Virus record (IMG/VR): IMGVR_UViG_3300048592_000962
Coordinates: 95,873 to 159,872 of that record
From: a virus
Strand: one strand, 5' to 3'
Length of the DNA: 64,000 nt
Both the position numbers and the translations under genes were made by a program. Numbering within the stretch: position 1 is the first letter of the stretch; each line of letters opens with the position of its first letter. A model generated the notes under the pieces. That model was not told where the DNA came from, ran no database searches, and was given only the letters and a program-made list of their open reading frames with translations. Shown in pieces: positions 31,393 through 39,669 of the stretch.

Positions 31393-34300
31393 TCACAGCG
31401 GATCGTGCCAAGAGTTTGTCACCATCGCATCTGCCCAGCCGGGCGCGTGCTCTTCGTCTTCTTCGCCGTCGCGATCGATGATGTTCCCGTCGTCACCAAC
31501 TCGGCGCATATCGACCAGCGACGCTGCCTCTTCAGCAGTCATCGCTGGCGCAATGCGCTCCCGATTGCGCCGCAACGCTGGCGGAAGCTCGGGCTGCACC
31601 ATCTCGCCAAGCACAACCTGAAGCGCTTCTTCCTCCGACAGGTTCGCGCCGTCCACCACAGCAGCTGCCGTGGCCACCTTGTCCGCGAGCAGTAGCGCCA
31701 TCGCCGCATCCATCGTGCCCTCGCCGTCGTAGTACGTGATGGTCAGCTCGTTTTTCTGGCCGATTCGATGACAGTTGTGAACCACGGCTTGCCCAACAAC
31801 AAAGCTTTCGTCTGACGCCACAGTGAGATCGTGAACGCGCGGGAACTGTCCGCCGAACTCTTTCTTGTAGGTGGCAGCCGTAGACGTCTTTACGCTGCTT
31901 ACTGGATGATACACGAATCTGTCATCCCAAACGCAAAGTGCCGGCGCCGACGATCTTGATCCGTCCGTGTACCCAACAACAATCTGCCCCTCGTTATCGC
32001 CTGACACGAACCTGAACGTGGCCGAATCCTTTGTGGCAAGAATCGCCATGTGAGCCCATGTCGCAAGAGCTGGGGATACAGTAACAACCTCAGACTGCGA
32101 CTTCCTTCGGTACCCATCGCCGTCGATGTAGTGCTGAAGCACGTGGCCAACCTGCTCACGGCTAAGGTCCCAGAACCAAGAAGGAACTCGCTTGGTGTAA
32201 CAGTCGCCGCCGAACATATCCTTGAACCACAGCGCCAGCTCTCGACTATATGCGCGAAGTTCTATACCCTTGCTCTTCTTGTTCCTGTAGATCTGCCATT
32301 TCACGCCGAAAACGCTCGAAAGCAGTTCTCCGTGTGTATTGAGAATAGACTCTTCTCGCTCGTGACCTGATAGCGATACGCAGGAGCCCTTGCCATGTCC
32401 TGTGATTGAGCATCCCTCTGCGAGATACCAGCCAAAAAGACGCAAGATGCTAGGCGTGACGCGGATGACCTCTGGCATCTGCACGTACCGTCCGTTTTTC
32501 TGCGGTGCGCCGAACTGATTCACCTGGTGCGGGTCATGGCGCAGGTGCTCAGGAAAATGTAACGTGTCTACGCCATGGCCGAATGCGTGCCTTGGCATCA
32601 CCAGCATGTCGGACCCAGGTTTCACGTCCTGTGCCTGAATCCAGTCGACCTCGCCACTCAGACGCCGCACCAAAACACGGTGATCTGAAGTGCATCGTAG
32701 CGGCATGTTGAATCGTCGATACGTAATCTCAGTAATCAGCTCTCTACACGAACGAGATCCGGTATCGATCACGCGAGAGAAATCGCCGCTGCGCGTAAGA
32801 ACCTCGTCGCCCACTCGAATATCCTGTATTTCCTTGTACCCGCTCCTGGTGAGTACCTTTTCGCCCTCCAGGATACACCGATCCTCGGCCTGCAACTGAT
32901 CTGCCGGCCGCCAGTTCCTCTCGACGAAGAACATGTCTTGCGACCTCGTGAGCGTCACGCCGGTCGCAATATCGATCGAGTAGAAAAGAACGTCGATCTC
33001 GCCACGCTGAAAACTGTCGACGATCTCCTGCCGTCTCGTAGCGCTCAGGCCGCCCACGAACGACTCGTGCCGAATCTTTCTGCTGAGACGCGACTTTGGC
33101 CCGAGCTTCGCAAACGATTCGTTCTCCGCGTCGATGCCGTCGCGCAGCAGCGCCATCGCCGCTCGACTTCGAGCCATCACTACGAGCGGACGCTGTGTGG
33201 ACTCGAAGAACTCCACGATCTCGTCGAGGATCGCAGGCGCCTTCCCCACCGCCGCCAGCTCGCGCAACGCGGTCATGCGCGCCAGAGCCTGAGCGCGGGC
33301 CGCCTTCGCCGCCGCCTCCCAGCCTCCCTGCTCCTCGACCCAGGAAAGGAACTCTTGCGATGCCTTGGCGTACTGCTTGGCGACCTTCGGATCCAACGAC
33401 ACGACCTTGGTGCGACGCTGCTTCTCCGGAAGATTGAGCACGTCCGCCTTCTTCATGCGCACCATGTAGATGCTGTTCGTCTTGGCAAAAAGCTCGTCGG
33501 AGTTGGTTCGGCCGTCGCAGTTGAGCACCGTGCGCCTGCCCGCGGCTTGCTGGTGGCCACCGCAGTACCGCATGCAGAACCTGTAGAATGACCCCCATTC
33601 ATTCGGGTCAACCAGATGCAGCATCGGCCACAGCTCTTTCGTACGATTCATCACGGGCGTGCCCGTGAGCAGCATGAGCGACGGCACATCCTTCTGTAGA
33701 AGATAGAAGTCGTTCGCTCTCTGCGTGTCCGAGTCCGGAAAGAAGGCCTTCAGTTCTTTGTCCCACCTCACCTTGAGGTTCTTGATGTACTGCGCCTCAT
33801 CAGCGATCGCTGTCCGATGTTTTCGGTCGCGAAGCCACTCCAGATGCTTGCCCACGATCTCGTAGTTCAGCACGACGACGTCGGCTCGACGCATGTCGGG
33901 CGTGACCAGCTCCGGCTTCCCGCCCTTGATCAGGGCAACCGTCAGGTCTGGACGCCACCGGTTGATCTCCCTCACCCAGTTCACGTTCACCTGAGCCGGC
34001 ACCACAGCGACCGCCGGTGGCTTGATGCACACCGCTGCCACGACCGTCTTGCCCAGGCCCATCTCCAGCGCGAGGATGCCTCGCCCGTCGTGCGACTCGA
34101 TGAAGCTCACAGCCTGTAGCTGGTGATCCATCAAGCCAGCCGGCACGTACTTCGGCAGCCGGAGCGGCGCAGCGCGCATGGGCTGCCCCTCCGCCGCGTC
34201 GGCCTGGTTTCGCCGCTTCTCCATCAGGTCAGCGACCTTCTCGCCGTTGACGCGCTTCACGTCGTCCAGAGAGACGAACAGGTAGTTCTTGCCCTTCCGC

Positions 34301-34614
34301 TTCCCGAGGCCGAGCGAGCGCCTGCCTCGGTTCATGTACTGGATCAGATTCGTAGAGCCGTCCTGAAGCTCGACCTCGTCTCCGATCTTCAGCGCGTCCA
34401 TCTCCAAGGGCAGCGACGGCAACTCGTCGGTGACGCGCTGCTTCACCTCCCCACGTTCGACCGCCTCCGCTGTCGACCGTCCAGGCTTCAGCTCGTCGAG
34501 GAGCATCATGCTGGGAAGAGCGACGAGGTCACCGTCGTCCAGCGACAACGGCTCACCCGTCGCAAACAACAACTCCAACTCGATGTCCTTGCTCTGCCGT
34601 TCGGAACGAGCCAT
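31393..34614 (-). CDS. SNF2-type helicase interrupted by a LAGLIDADG intein
   Basis: 1073 residues. Helicase motifs: Walker A EMGLGKT (184-190), DEAQ box IADEAQYI (270-277), LLTGTP (315-320), motif V region DIATGVTLTRSQDMFFVERN (548-567) and motif VI QAEDR^CHRIGQK, split by an intein between R579 and C948. After splicing a 705-residue SNF2/SMARCAL1-like ATPase would remain. It probably translocates on or anneals DNA. Translated in the same run as the 34614-35684 gene. Confidence 0.9.
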   Translation of the reverse strand: MARSERQSKDIELELLFATGEPLSLDDGDLVALPSMMLLDELKPGRSTAEAVERGEVKQRVTDELPSLPLEMDALKIGDEVELQDGSTNLIQYMNRGRRSLGLGKRKGKNYLFVSLDDVKRVNGEKVADLMEKRRNQADAAEGQPMRAAPLRLPKYVPAGLMDHQLQAVSFIESHDGRGILALEMGLGKTVVAAVCIKPPAVAVVPAQVNVNWVREINRWRPDLTVALIKGGKPELVTPDMRRADVVVLNYEIVGKHLEWLRDRKHRTAIADEAQYIKNLKVRWDKELKAFFPDSDTQRANDFYLLQKDVPSLMLLTGTPVMNRTKELWPMLHLVDPNEWGSFYRFCMRYCGGHQQAAGRRTVLNCDGRTNSDELFAKTNSIYMVRMKKADVLNLPEKQRRTKVVSLDPKVAKQYAKASQEFLSWVEEQGGWEAAAKAARAQALARMTALRELAAVGKAPAILDEIVEFFESTQRPLVVMARSRAAMALLRDGIDAENESFAKLGPKSRLSRKIRHESFVGGLSATRRQEIVDSFQRGEIDVLFYSIDIATGVTLTRSQDMFFVERNWRPADQLQAEDRCILEGEKVLTRSGYKEIQDIRVGDEVLTRSGDFSRVIDTGSRSCRELITEITYRRFNMPLRCTSDHRVLVRRLSGEVDWIQAQDVKPGSDMLVMPRHAFGHGVDTLHFPEHLRHDPHQVNQFGAPQKNGRYVQMPEVIRVTPSILRLFGWYLAEGCSITGHGKGSCVSLSGHEREESILNTHGELLSSVFGVKWQIYRNKKSKGIELRAYSRELALWFKDMFGGDCYTKRVPSWFWDLSREQVGHVLQHYIDGDGYRRKSQSEVVTVSPALATWAHMAILATKDSATFRFVSGDNEGQIVVGYTDGSRSSAPALCVWDDRFVYHPVSSVKTSTAATYKKEFGGQFPRVHDLTVASDESFVVGQAVVHNCHRIGQKNELTITYYDGEGTMDAAMALLLADKVATAAAVVDGANLSEEEALQVVLGEMVQPELPPALRRNRERIAPAMTAEEAASLVDMRRVGDDGNIIDRDGEEDEEHAPGWADAMVTNSWHDPL
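31774..32877 (-). other. Intein (368 aa) with LAGLIDADG homing endonuclease
   Basis: Residues 580-947 of the helicase. Block A: CILEGEKVLTRSGYKEI, then IRVGDEVL. Block B: CTSDHRVLV. Endonuclease LAGLIDADG-type motifs: LFGWYLAEG (726-734) and HYIDGDG (828-834). Blocks F and G: VHDLTVASDESFVV and VVHN before C948. First residue Cys, last Asn and +1 Cys are all present, so splicing should work. The insertion point is the conserved motif VI of the helicase. Confidence 0.9.
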
Positions 34615-35684
34615 CAGTCTACCCTCCGGAACCTCTTCGACCCCTTGAACTTTGCCGCCGTTTCCGGTGAGAAGTACCTAACCTCGCCCGTCTCCACGTC
34701 CGCGATGAGAACCATGCTTCTCTTGGAGACTTCAGTCTTTCGCTGAGATGCGGTGACCATGTCGCGCGAAATGACTTTTCGGTCGCCGAACACCGCCGAA
34801 AGAAGGTTCACCACCTGCGCCATGTGCTTCGTGTTGAAGAACCTCCAAAAGTACGGAGGGTCTTTCTCGAACGTGAAGAACACGCCGCGAAGTTCGCGAG
34901 CCTTCTCGTTGTAGGCAGGGTCGTACGGCGCGTGAAGTCGCATCACGTTTTGTCCCACTTCCTGGCGGGCGCCGGACGGCCAGTACGACGGGGGGACGCG
35001 CTCGAAGATGATTGCCTTCGCTCGTGCCTCTTGAAGCTCTGTGGCCAGCTTCAGGTCGTCGCCCAGCTTGGTCTTGATCAGCGTCAGCATCCTGGCGCTG
35101 TAGAAATGCGTCATCGAGTAGGCACACGACTCCAGGCCGAACGCTCTCGCGAGGCGCTGGCACGTCGCCACGACCTCGTGAGCCGGATCCACCTTCAACG
35201 CGGAGACCTCCTGTTGGCCGAATCCGAATGTCACCGCGCGGCTTGCGTACCACAGAGCCTTGCTCATGAGGTTGAGGCGCGCCTGCAAGTCTCTCCGCCA
35301 CTCCTCCTTGGGATCCCTGCTCTTCAGGTAGTCCCGAAGCCCTGGAACGCGAATGGGGCGCCACTCCAACACTTCGCCGCCCTTCGCCGTGGTCCCGTCA
35401 GGGAGCTGTTCCCCCTCCGAGGCAATGCGCACGGGATCGCCCCACTCCGGCGGCGGGACATTGGGGGCAGATTCGATGACTTCTCTGGCCAGCTGCTCGT
35501 CGAAGAGCGCGAGGGCTCGCTCTGTTGCAGCCTCCGTGGCCCCGCCGAAGTAAATCTTCGCGTCGCACTCCGGGCCGATGCCTCTCTCGATGCTGATCGG
35601 AGCACGCAGCGGTCGCCCGCACACCGCGCATGCGACCTCCATGAGCTGCGTCGAGATGTCCAACGCGTAGCTGTTCGGGACCAT
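34614..35684 (-). CDS. Protein with DUF6011-like Cys motif, partner of the helicase
   Basis: 356 residues. N-terminal ACAVCGRPLRAPISIERGIG, then PEC, matches the DUF6011-type zinc knuckle often found in phage and plasmid proteins. The large central and C-terminal parts are unassigned. Its stop overlaps the helicase start, so the two are translationally coupled and may act together. A TACGCT -10-like box lies 6 bases before the ATG. Confidence 0.55.
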   Translation of the reverse strand: MVPNSYALDISTQLMEVACAVCGRPLRAPISIERGIGPECDAKIYFGGATEAATERALALFDEQLAREVIESAPNVPPPEWGDPVRIASEGEQLPDGTTAKGGEVLEWRPIRVPGLRDYLKSRDPKEEWRRDLQARLNLMSKALWYASRAVTFGFGQQEVSALKVDPAHEVVATCQRLARAFGLESCAYSMTHFYSARMLTLIKTKLGDDLKLATELQEARAKAIIFERVPPSYWPSGARQEVGQNVMRLHAPYDPAYNEKARELRGVFFTFEKDPPYFWRFFNTKHMAQVVNLLSAVFGDRKVISRDMVTASQRKTEVSKRSMVLIADVETGEVRYFSPETAAKFKGSKRFRRVD

Positions 35685-35705
35685 CCACAGAGCGTACCCG
35701 GTAGC

Positions 35706-35927
35706 TCAGCGTGGTTCTACCTGCTCACCCCAGACTAAAGCCGCGATCGCCAACGTCTCGCGCCGCAGCGCTGCAACGTCCCCCTGGTAGCACCGGAGCG
35801 GCTCAGCATCCCGTTCGACTTCTCTGAGCCACACGTGCGGCGCCATCTGCTGGTCACACGACTCCTGCGCCGACCGCATCAGAACGATGCGAGCGTACCT
35901 GCGCCATGCCGCGTCTTCATTCGTCAT
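35706..35927 (-). CDS. Small helical hypothetical protein
   Basis: Start at 35927 (MTNEDAAWRRYAR). 73 residues, helical and basic then acidic. It overlaps the end of the membrane-protein gene by 11 bases. Function unknown. Confidence 0.45.
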   Translation of the reverse strand: MTNEDAAWRRYARIVLMRSAQESCDQQMAPHVWLREVERDAEPLRCYQGDVAALRRETLAIAALVWGEQVEPR

Positions 35928-36105
35928 CGCGATCGCCGCCGCCACGAGCAGTCGCCGCCGCACCGAGGACCGCCAACGCAAGAACGAGTAGACCGCCGCC
36001 GGCCATCGCAAGTCGATAGTAAGGACGCATCGCGTGGACGACTGCGCCCATGGTCACAAGCCCAGAGCCGAGCAGCGCCATCGTGAGCCACCAGATCGAC
36101 TTCAT
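35917..36105 (-). CDS. Small two-TM membrane protein
   Basis: Start at 36105 (MKSIWW) following a GTGAGGTGC leader. 62 residues with two hydrophobic helices (about 5-22 and 32-50) and a charged tail (GGGDRDDE). Function unknown. Confidence 0.5.
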   Translation of the reverse strand: MKSIWWLTMALLGSGLVTMGAVVHAMRPYYRLAMAGGGLLVLALAVLGAAATARGGGDRDDE

Positions 36106-36113
36106 CGTGCACC

Positions 36114-36392
36114 TCACGCCTCGTCTTCGTTCCCTGCGTCCTTGCTCTGGTACGGTCGATGGGAGTGCAGCGCGCAGCCAAACGCAGTGCACGCACGGAT
36201 CGCCTCTCGCCATCCCACGTCGGCACCCTCTCCCTGACACTGCCAGCAGCGCGCCGCGATGGCGAGCTTCAACGACGTCGGCTTGCGCTGAGCCCTCTCC
36301 AGGGGATTCGCCGCGCGACTCGGCGCCTCGATCTCTCCCGCCGCAATCTTCCGACGGTACTCCGCCAGCGCGTCCTTGCCCTGCTCCGTCAT
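36114..36392 (-). CDS. Conserved-type phage protein with Cys cluster
   Basis: 92 residues. The segment ERAQRKPTSLKLAIAARCWQ, then CQGEG, followed by ACTAFGCALHSHRPYQ matches a widespread phage hypothetical family with four Cys that probably bind zinc. Function unknown. Its start overlaps the stop of the XRE gene. Confidence 0.65.
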   Translation of the reverse strand: MTEQGKDALAEYRRKIAAGEIEAPSRAANPLERAQRKPTSLKLAIAARCWQCQGEGADVGWREAIRACTAFGCALHSHRPYQSKDAGNEDEA

Positions 36393-36631
36393 GAAATCCC
36401 CTTCAAGGCCTCAGTCAAGATCTCCGTCGCGCTGCACTCCAGCGCGCGGGCTACGCGAACCACCGTGTCGAGCTGCGGCATGCTCACGCCCTTCTCGAAC
36501 CGACGATAGTTCTGCCTCGCGAGCCCAATGCGAGCAGCAACATCGGTCGCCGTCTCGCCCCGCGCCCTGCGCTTCTCTTGCATCAGCGCTCCAACGCGGC
36601 GCGCAACCAGTTTCTTTTCACCGTCGGTCAT
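36389..36631 (-). CDS. XRE-type HTH regulator (80 aa)
   Basis: Start at 36631; the longer frame to 36736 overlaps the upstream gene. The product is essentially one HTH domain: LMQEKRRARGETATDVAARI, GLARQNYRRFEKGVSMPQLD and TVVRVARALE. Small Cro/CI-like repressor size. It is a candidate for binding the TGTCNGACA sites or a local autoregulator. Confidence 0.75.
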   Translation of the reverse strand: MTDGEKKLVARRVGALMQEKRRARGETATDVAARIGLARQNYRRFEKGVSMPQLDTVVRVARALECSATEILTEALKGIS

Positions 36632-36675
36632 ACAACGTTCGACGCACTGTCGCACGGGCGCACGTGGAAGACAAG

Positions 36676-37245
36676 CTACGACCGGGACACGCGAGGAAGA
36701 TCCCACTCGCTCTCGTCCGGCGAAACCTTTCTCCATGAGACGACCTTGCTGGGGTCGAACAGCACGACCCAGTCCTCGTCTCTACCTCCGCTGCCCCTGA
36801 CCAAAGCGCCGCCGATGCCTCGTTCGGCAAGGAACTCCGCCAGCGAGGGACCTGCCTCCCCCGTAAGCGCCTCGTAGTTCACTCCCAGATTCACCAGCGT
36901 CTCCGCTCGCGCCATGCCTGGGCCGAGGCGCGGCTCTAGACGATGTGACGACCTCAGCAGGTCATCTGCGATCTCCGCTCGACGCCTCAGCCTCGGCTGA
37001 TCCCTCACCCAGCTCAGCAGATCCTCCACCGGCAAGACCGCGTCTTCCAACCACGTGAAGTCCGGCTTCACCTCGACGCGAAGCACCGCCCCGCGGCCCT
37101 TCGCGTATTTGCGAGCCGTCTCCAAGTTCGTCGTGAAGTAGAGGCCAGGTCCGTGCTCGTATCGACCTTTTCGAGAAGGGCGAATCCGGGGAGGACCCTC
37201 CCAAACCTGTGCGCCGGTGTAGAGGATGAGTCGATCACCAGTCAT
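36676..37245 (-). CDS. ART-PolyVal-like ADP-ribosyltransferase-type protein
   Basis: Start at 37245, overlapping the upstream stop. 189 residues: LILYTGAQ (7-13), GPGLYFTTNLETARKYAKG (32-50), beta strands LRVEVK, and a C-terminal EDWVVLFDPSKVVSW. This order (H/T-containing first strand, G-x-GLYFT, then helix, final V-x-F-x-P strand) is that of the ART-PolyVal class found in polyvalent proteins. Catalytic Glu not identified. Could modify host or defence proteins; inference. Confidence 0.55.
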   Translation of the reverse strand: MTGDRLILYTGAQVWEGPPRIRPSRKGRYEHGPGLYFTTNLETARKYAKGRGAVLRVEVKPDFTWLEDAVLPVEDLLSWVRDQPRLRRRAEIADDLLRSSHRLEPRLGPGMARAETLVNLGVNYEALTGEAGPSLAEFLAERGIGGALVRGSGGRDEDWVVLFDPSKVVSWRKVSPDESEWDLPRVSRS

Positions 37246-39103
37246 CGTCATCCTCGTCTTCGTCGTCGTCCTCGTCGTCCTCGCCTCTGCCGCCGTACGG
37301 ATCGTACTCCTCGTCGTCCTGATACAGCTCTGCATCGCGGTCCCCCGCCGCCTCCCATCCCGCACGCTCTCGGCCTTCTTCCGTCATCGGCGAATCATCT
37401 CGCACCATGTACTCCAGCCTGGGTGAGCATCCATCCCAAAAGAGAGTGCGACCGTCGTACTTCGCGCCGCGGAACTGTCCGTGGCCTTCGCCGATCTTCA
37501 TGCCGCGAAGATCTGCCCCCCTCAGGTCTGCGCCCATGAAGTTCGCGTGCCGAACGTCTGTGTCCCGCAAATCCGCGCCAGACAAGTCTGCGTCAGCAAA
37601 ATTGGCCTTCCACAGATACGCGAACCTGAGATTGGCTGACTGCATGATTGCGCGCGAGAACTGCGCGTCAGCGGCCTTGATTGCTGCCATGTTCGCGCCG
37701 GTCAGGTTTGATCCGTTGAAGACGGTGTTGCCTGCCTGCGCTCCCACGAGATCTGCGCCTTCCAGATCCGCGCCATCCAACCTGGCAGATACGATTGTGC
37801 CATGCGTGAGATTTGCGCCGCGAAGATTGGCTTCCCTGAGCGCGGTGTTGTCCAGGATGGTTTTGGTTAGATCGAGCCCTGACAGGTCGATTCGCGGAAG
37901 TCGAAGGCCGCTGAGATCGGCTCCCGCCGGTGCGGCTCGAACAGCAGCCTGCACGCGCGGCGTCAGATTGATGTTGGCAAGCGCAAGGCTCCCGAGGTGA
38001 CCACCGCTACGTTCGTCGATGAATTCCTCCAGCATTTGTTGGATCGCTTCGACCACTACGGAGACGTCGCTTTCGCGCAGAGGAGGCTCGTTCGCCTGTC
38101 CTTCGTTGAACACGTACGAGCCGAACTCCTTGGAGCCGACGGAAGAGTTCTTCTCACCAAACACCTGCACGAAGTGGCTGCTGTCCGGGTCTACTTCCAT
38201 CGTGACGTACGGCACGCCGTCCGGATCTCGGAGCGAATAGATCTGACTCAACCCCGACTCCACCCTCGAACAATAGCTTCCGACGCAGTGCTGAAGTCTC
38301 TCACCCTCCGGGTCGAGCCGACCCCTGCCCCTCAGCTCCTGAATCGTCCACCCAGACTTGAATCTCTTGACGACGATACCCTGCGGTACCGCCACCTTCG
38401 ACTTGAAGTCCTTCGAGCCCTCAAGAGCTTCCGCGAGAGACAGTTTGTTGAGATCGATGCGGTTCTTCTGCGCCCAAGCTGCGATCGCATTCGTTCGCCG
38501 ACGAAGTGTGTCCAGGGCCTCGGTGTAAAGTTCGTATTCCTCTCGATTTCTGAAGTCCGTGCTCCCCTCCTTGTCCATCGCGACGATGACATGCTTGGAG
38601 AGCTTGCTCAGTTCTCGGGCGACCCAGAGGAAAACGCCGTCTGCCTTGTGCGGTTCGTTCATCAGGCCGTCAGCGAAGGTATTCGATGTCACCAAGGGGA
38701 TGGCATCGGTGAGCGTCCTCCACCTTCCGTCGATGGGCTCCTTCCAGTACATCCGAGAATCGAAGAGCAGGCTGCTGTACCGATGGGTTCGCCATCGTTC
38801 TGCGTCCTCATTCTGCGGATCGACTTGTGGCAGCGGGCGATGATCCCAATTTGGATCTGGCAATCCGGGCAGCATCGTGCCGGCACGGAACATGTCCTTC
38901 AGATCAGATGCGAAGCTCCTCGGGGTCATGCCTGCTGGCGTCTCAACACCGTCAAGTGCGGCATCGGCCATGAGCTTGGCGGGCTGATCGATGCCGATTG
39001 TGTTGAAGATCACGCTGATCGTGTCCCAGACCACCCACGGCTGTTTGTCGAGGTACGTCTTGACGATGAACGCCAAACGCTTGTCGGGCGGGTTACGTTG
39101 CAT
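37235..39103 (-). CDS. PcfJ-like protein with long pentapeptide-repeat domain (copy 2)
   Basis: 622 residues starting at ATG 39103 (TGATG overlap). Opens with FIVKTYLDKQPWVVWDTISV as in copy 1 (28384-29946), then a PcfJ-like core (GERLQHCVGSYCSRVESGLS, QIYSLRDPDGVPYVTMEV), then about 25 pentapeptide repeats (ANLRGANLTHGT, ADLEGADLVGAQ, ADLSGADLRDTD, ADLRGADLRGMK). An acidic Asp/Glu tail ends the protein. The pair suggests a duplicated family specific to this element. Activity unknown. Confidence 0.7.
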   Translation of the reverse strand: MQRNPPDKRLAFIVKTYLDKQPWVVWDTISVIFNTIGIDQPAKLMADAALDGVETPAGMTPRSFASDLKDMFRAGTMLPGLPDPNWDHRPLPQVDPQNEDAERWRTHRYSSLLFDSRMYWKEPIDGRWRTLTDAIPLVTSNTFADGLMNEPHKADGVFLWVARELSKLSKHVIVAMDKEGSTDFRNREEYELYTEALDTLRRRTNAIAAWAQKNRIDLNKLSLAEALEGSKDFKSKVAVPQGIVVKRFKSGWTIQELRGRGRLDPEGERLQHCVGSYCSRVESGLSQIYSLRDPDGVPYVTMEVDPDSSHFVQVFGEKNSSVGSKEFGSYVFNEGQANEPPLRESDVSVVVEAIQQMLEEFIDERSGGHLGSLALANINLTPRVQAAVRAAPAGADLSGLRLPRIDLSGLDLTKTILDNTALREANLRGANLTHGTIVSARLDGADLEGADLVGAQAGNTVFNGSNLTGANMAAIKAADAQFSRAIMQSANLRFAYLWKANFADADLSGADLRDTDVRHANFMGADLRGADLRGMKIGEGHGQFRGAKYDGRTLFWDGCSPRLEYMVRDDSPMTEEGRERAGWEAAGDRDAELYQDDEEYDPYGGRGEDDEDDDEDEDDDDW

Positions 39104-39669
39104 CACAAGATCCCTTCCTGGTTCTTGCGCGCCTCGTCTCGAAGCTGATCCCAGTTCTTTCCCGTGACGTAGGCAACGTCCGTCTGCGCGTACGCGCTGC
39201 GCTCGTGCTCGGCATCGCGATAGATGCCTTTCCAGCCGAACCTCAGCACCGCAGTGACGAAGTTCGGCACCATCGCGAGGAGCCCCGCCGGCCACAACAT
39301 CAGCGACCACGCGCTCCCCGTCGCAAACCACATCACCAGCGCAGTCAGAAGAGACCTCAACTGGTCGTCCTCGAACTGACGAATGTGCACGAACTCGTGC
39401 CGCTCCACGCGATGTTCGAGTTCCGGGGTCCCGTCGTAGACATCCGGGTGGTAGAGGATTGCTCGTCCGATCGTGGTCGAGAACCCCCAAAACTTCGCCG
39501 CCTTCGGCCTGGTTCGAGCGATCAAAACGCCCGTGCCCTGGAACATCAAGCTCCGCCACTCCGCCACGAACAGCACGCAGAGCAGCAACAGCCATGCGTA
39601 CCCCACGACGACACCCGGAAGCGACACGCAGAACAGAACCCAAGACCTGCGCTTCTTCTTCATGGTCAA
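39103..39669 (-). CDS. Membrane zincin (HEFVH) protein
   Basis: 188 residues. An N-terminal basic segment and TM helix (about 12-36), then the catalytic motif RHEFVHIRQ (H91, E92, H95), another hydrophobic region (about 105-145) and a likely third ligand in RDAEHERSAYAQ. This is the layout of membrane-linked DUF4157/M56-like peptidases. Coupled to the ATPase-zincin fusion upstream and PcfJ copy 2 downstream. Substrate unknown. Confidence 0.65.
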   Translation of the reverse strand: MTMKKKRRSWVLFCVSLPGVVVGYAWLLLLCVLFVAEWRSLMFQGTGVLIARTRPKAAKFWGFSTTIGRAILYHPDVYDGTPELEHRVERHEFVHIRQFEDDQLRSLLTALVMWFATGSAWSLMLWPAGLLAMVPNFVTAVLRFGWKGIYRDAEHERSAYAQTDVAYVTGKNWDQLRDEARKNQEGIL

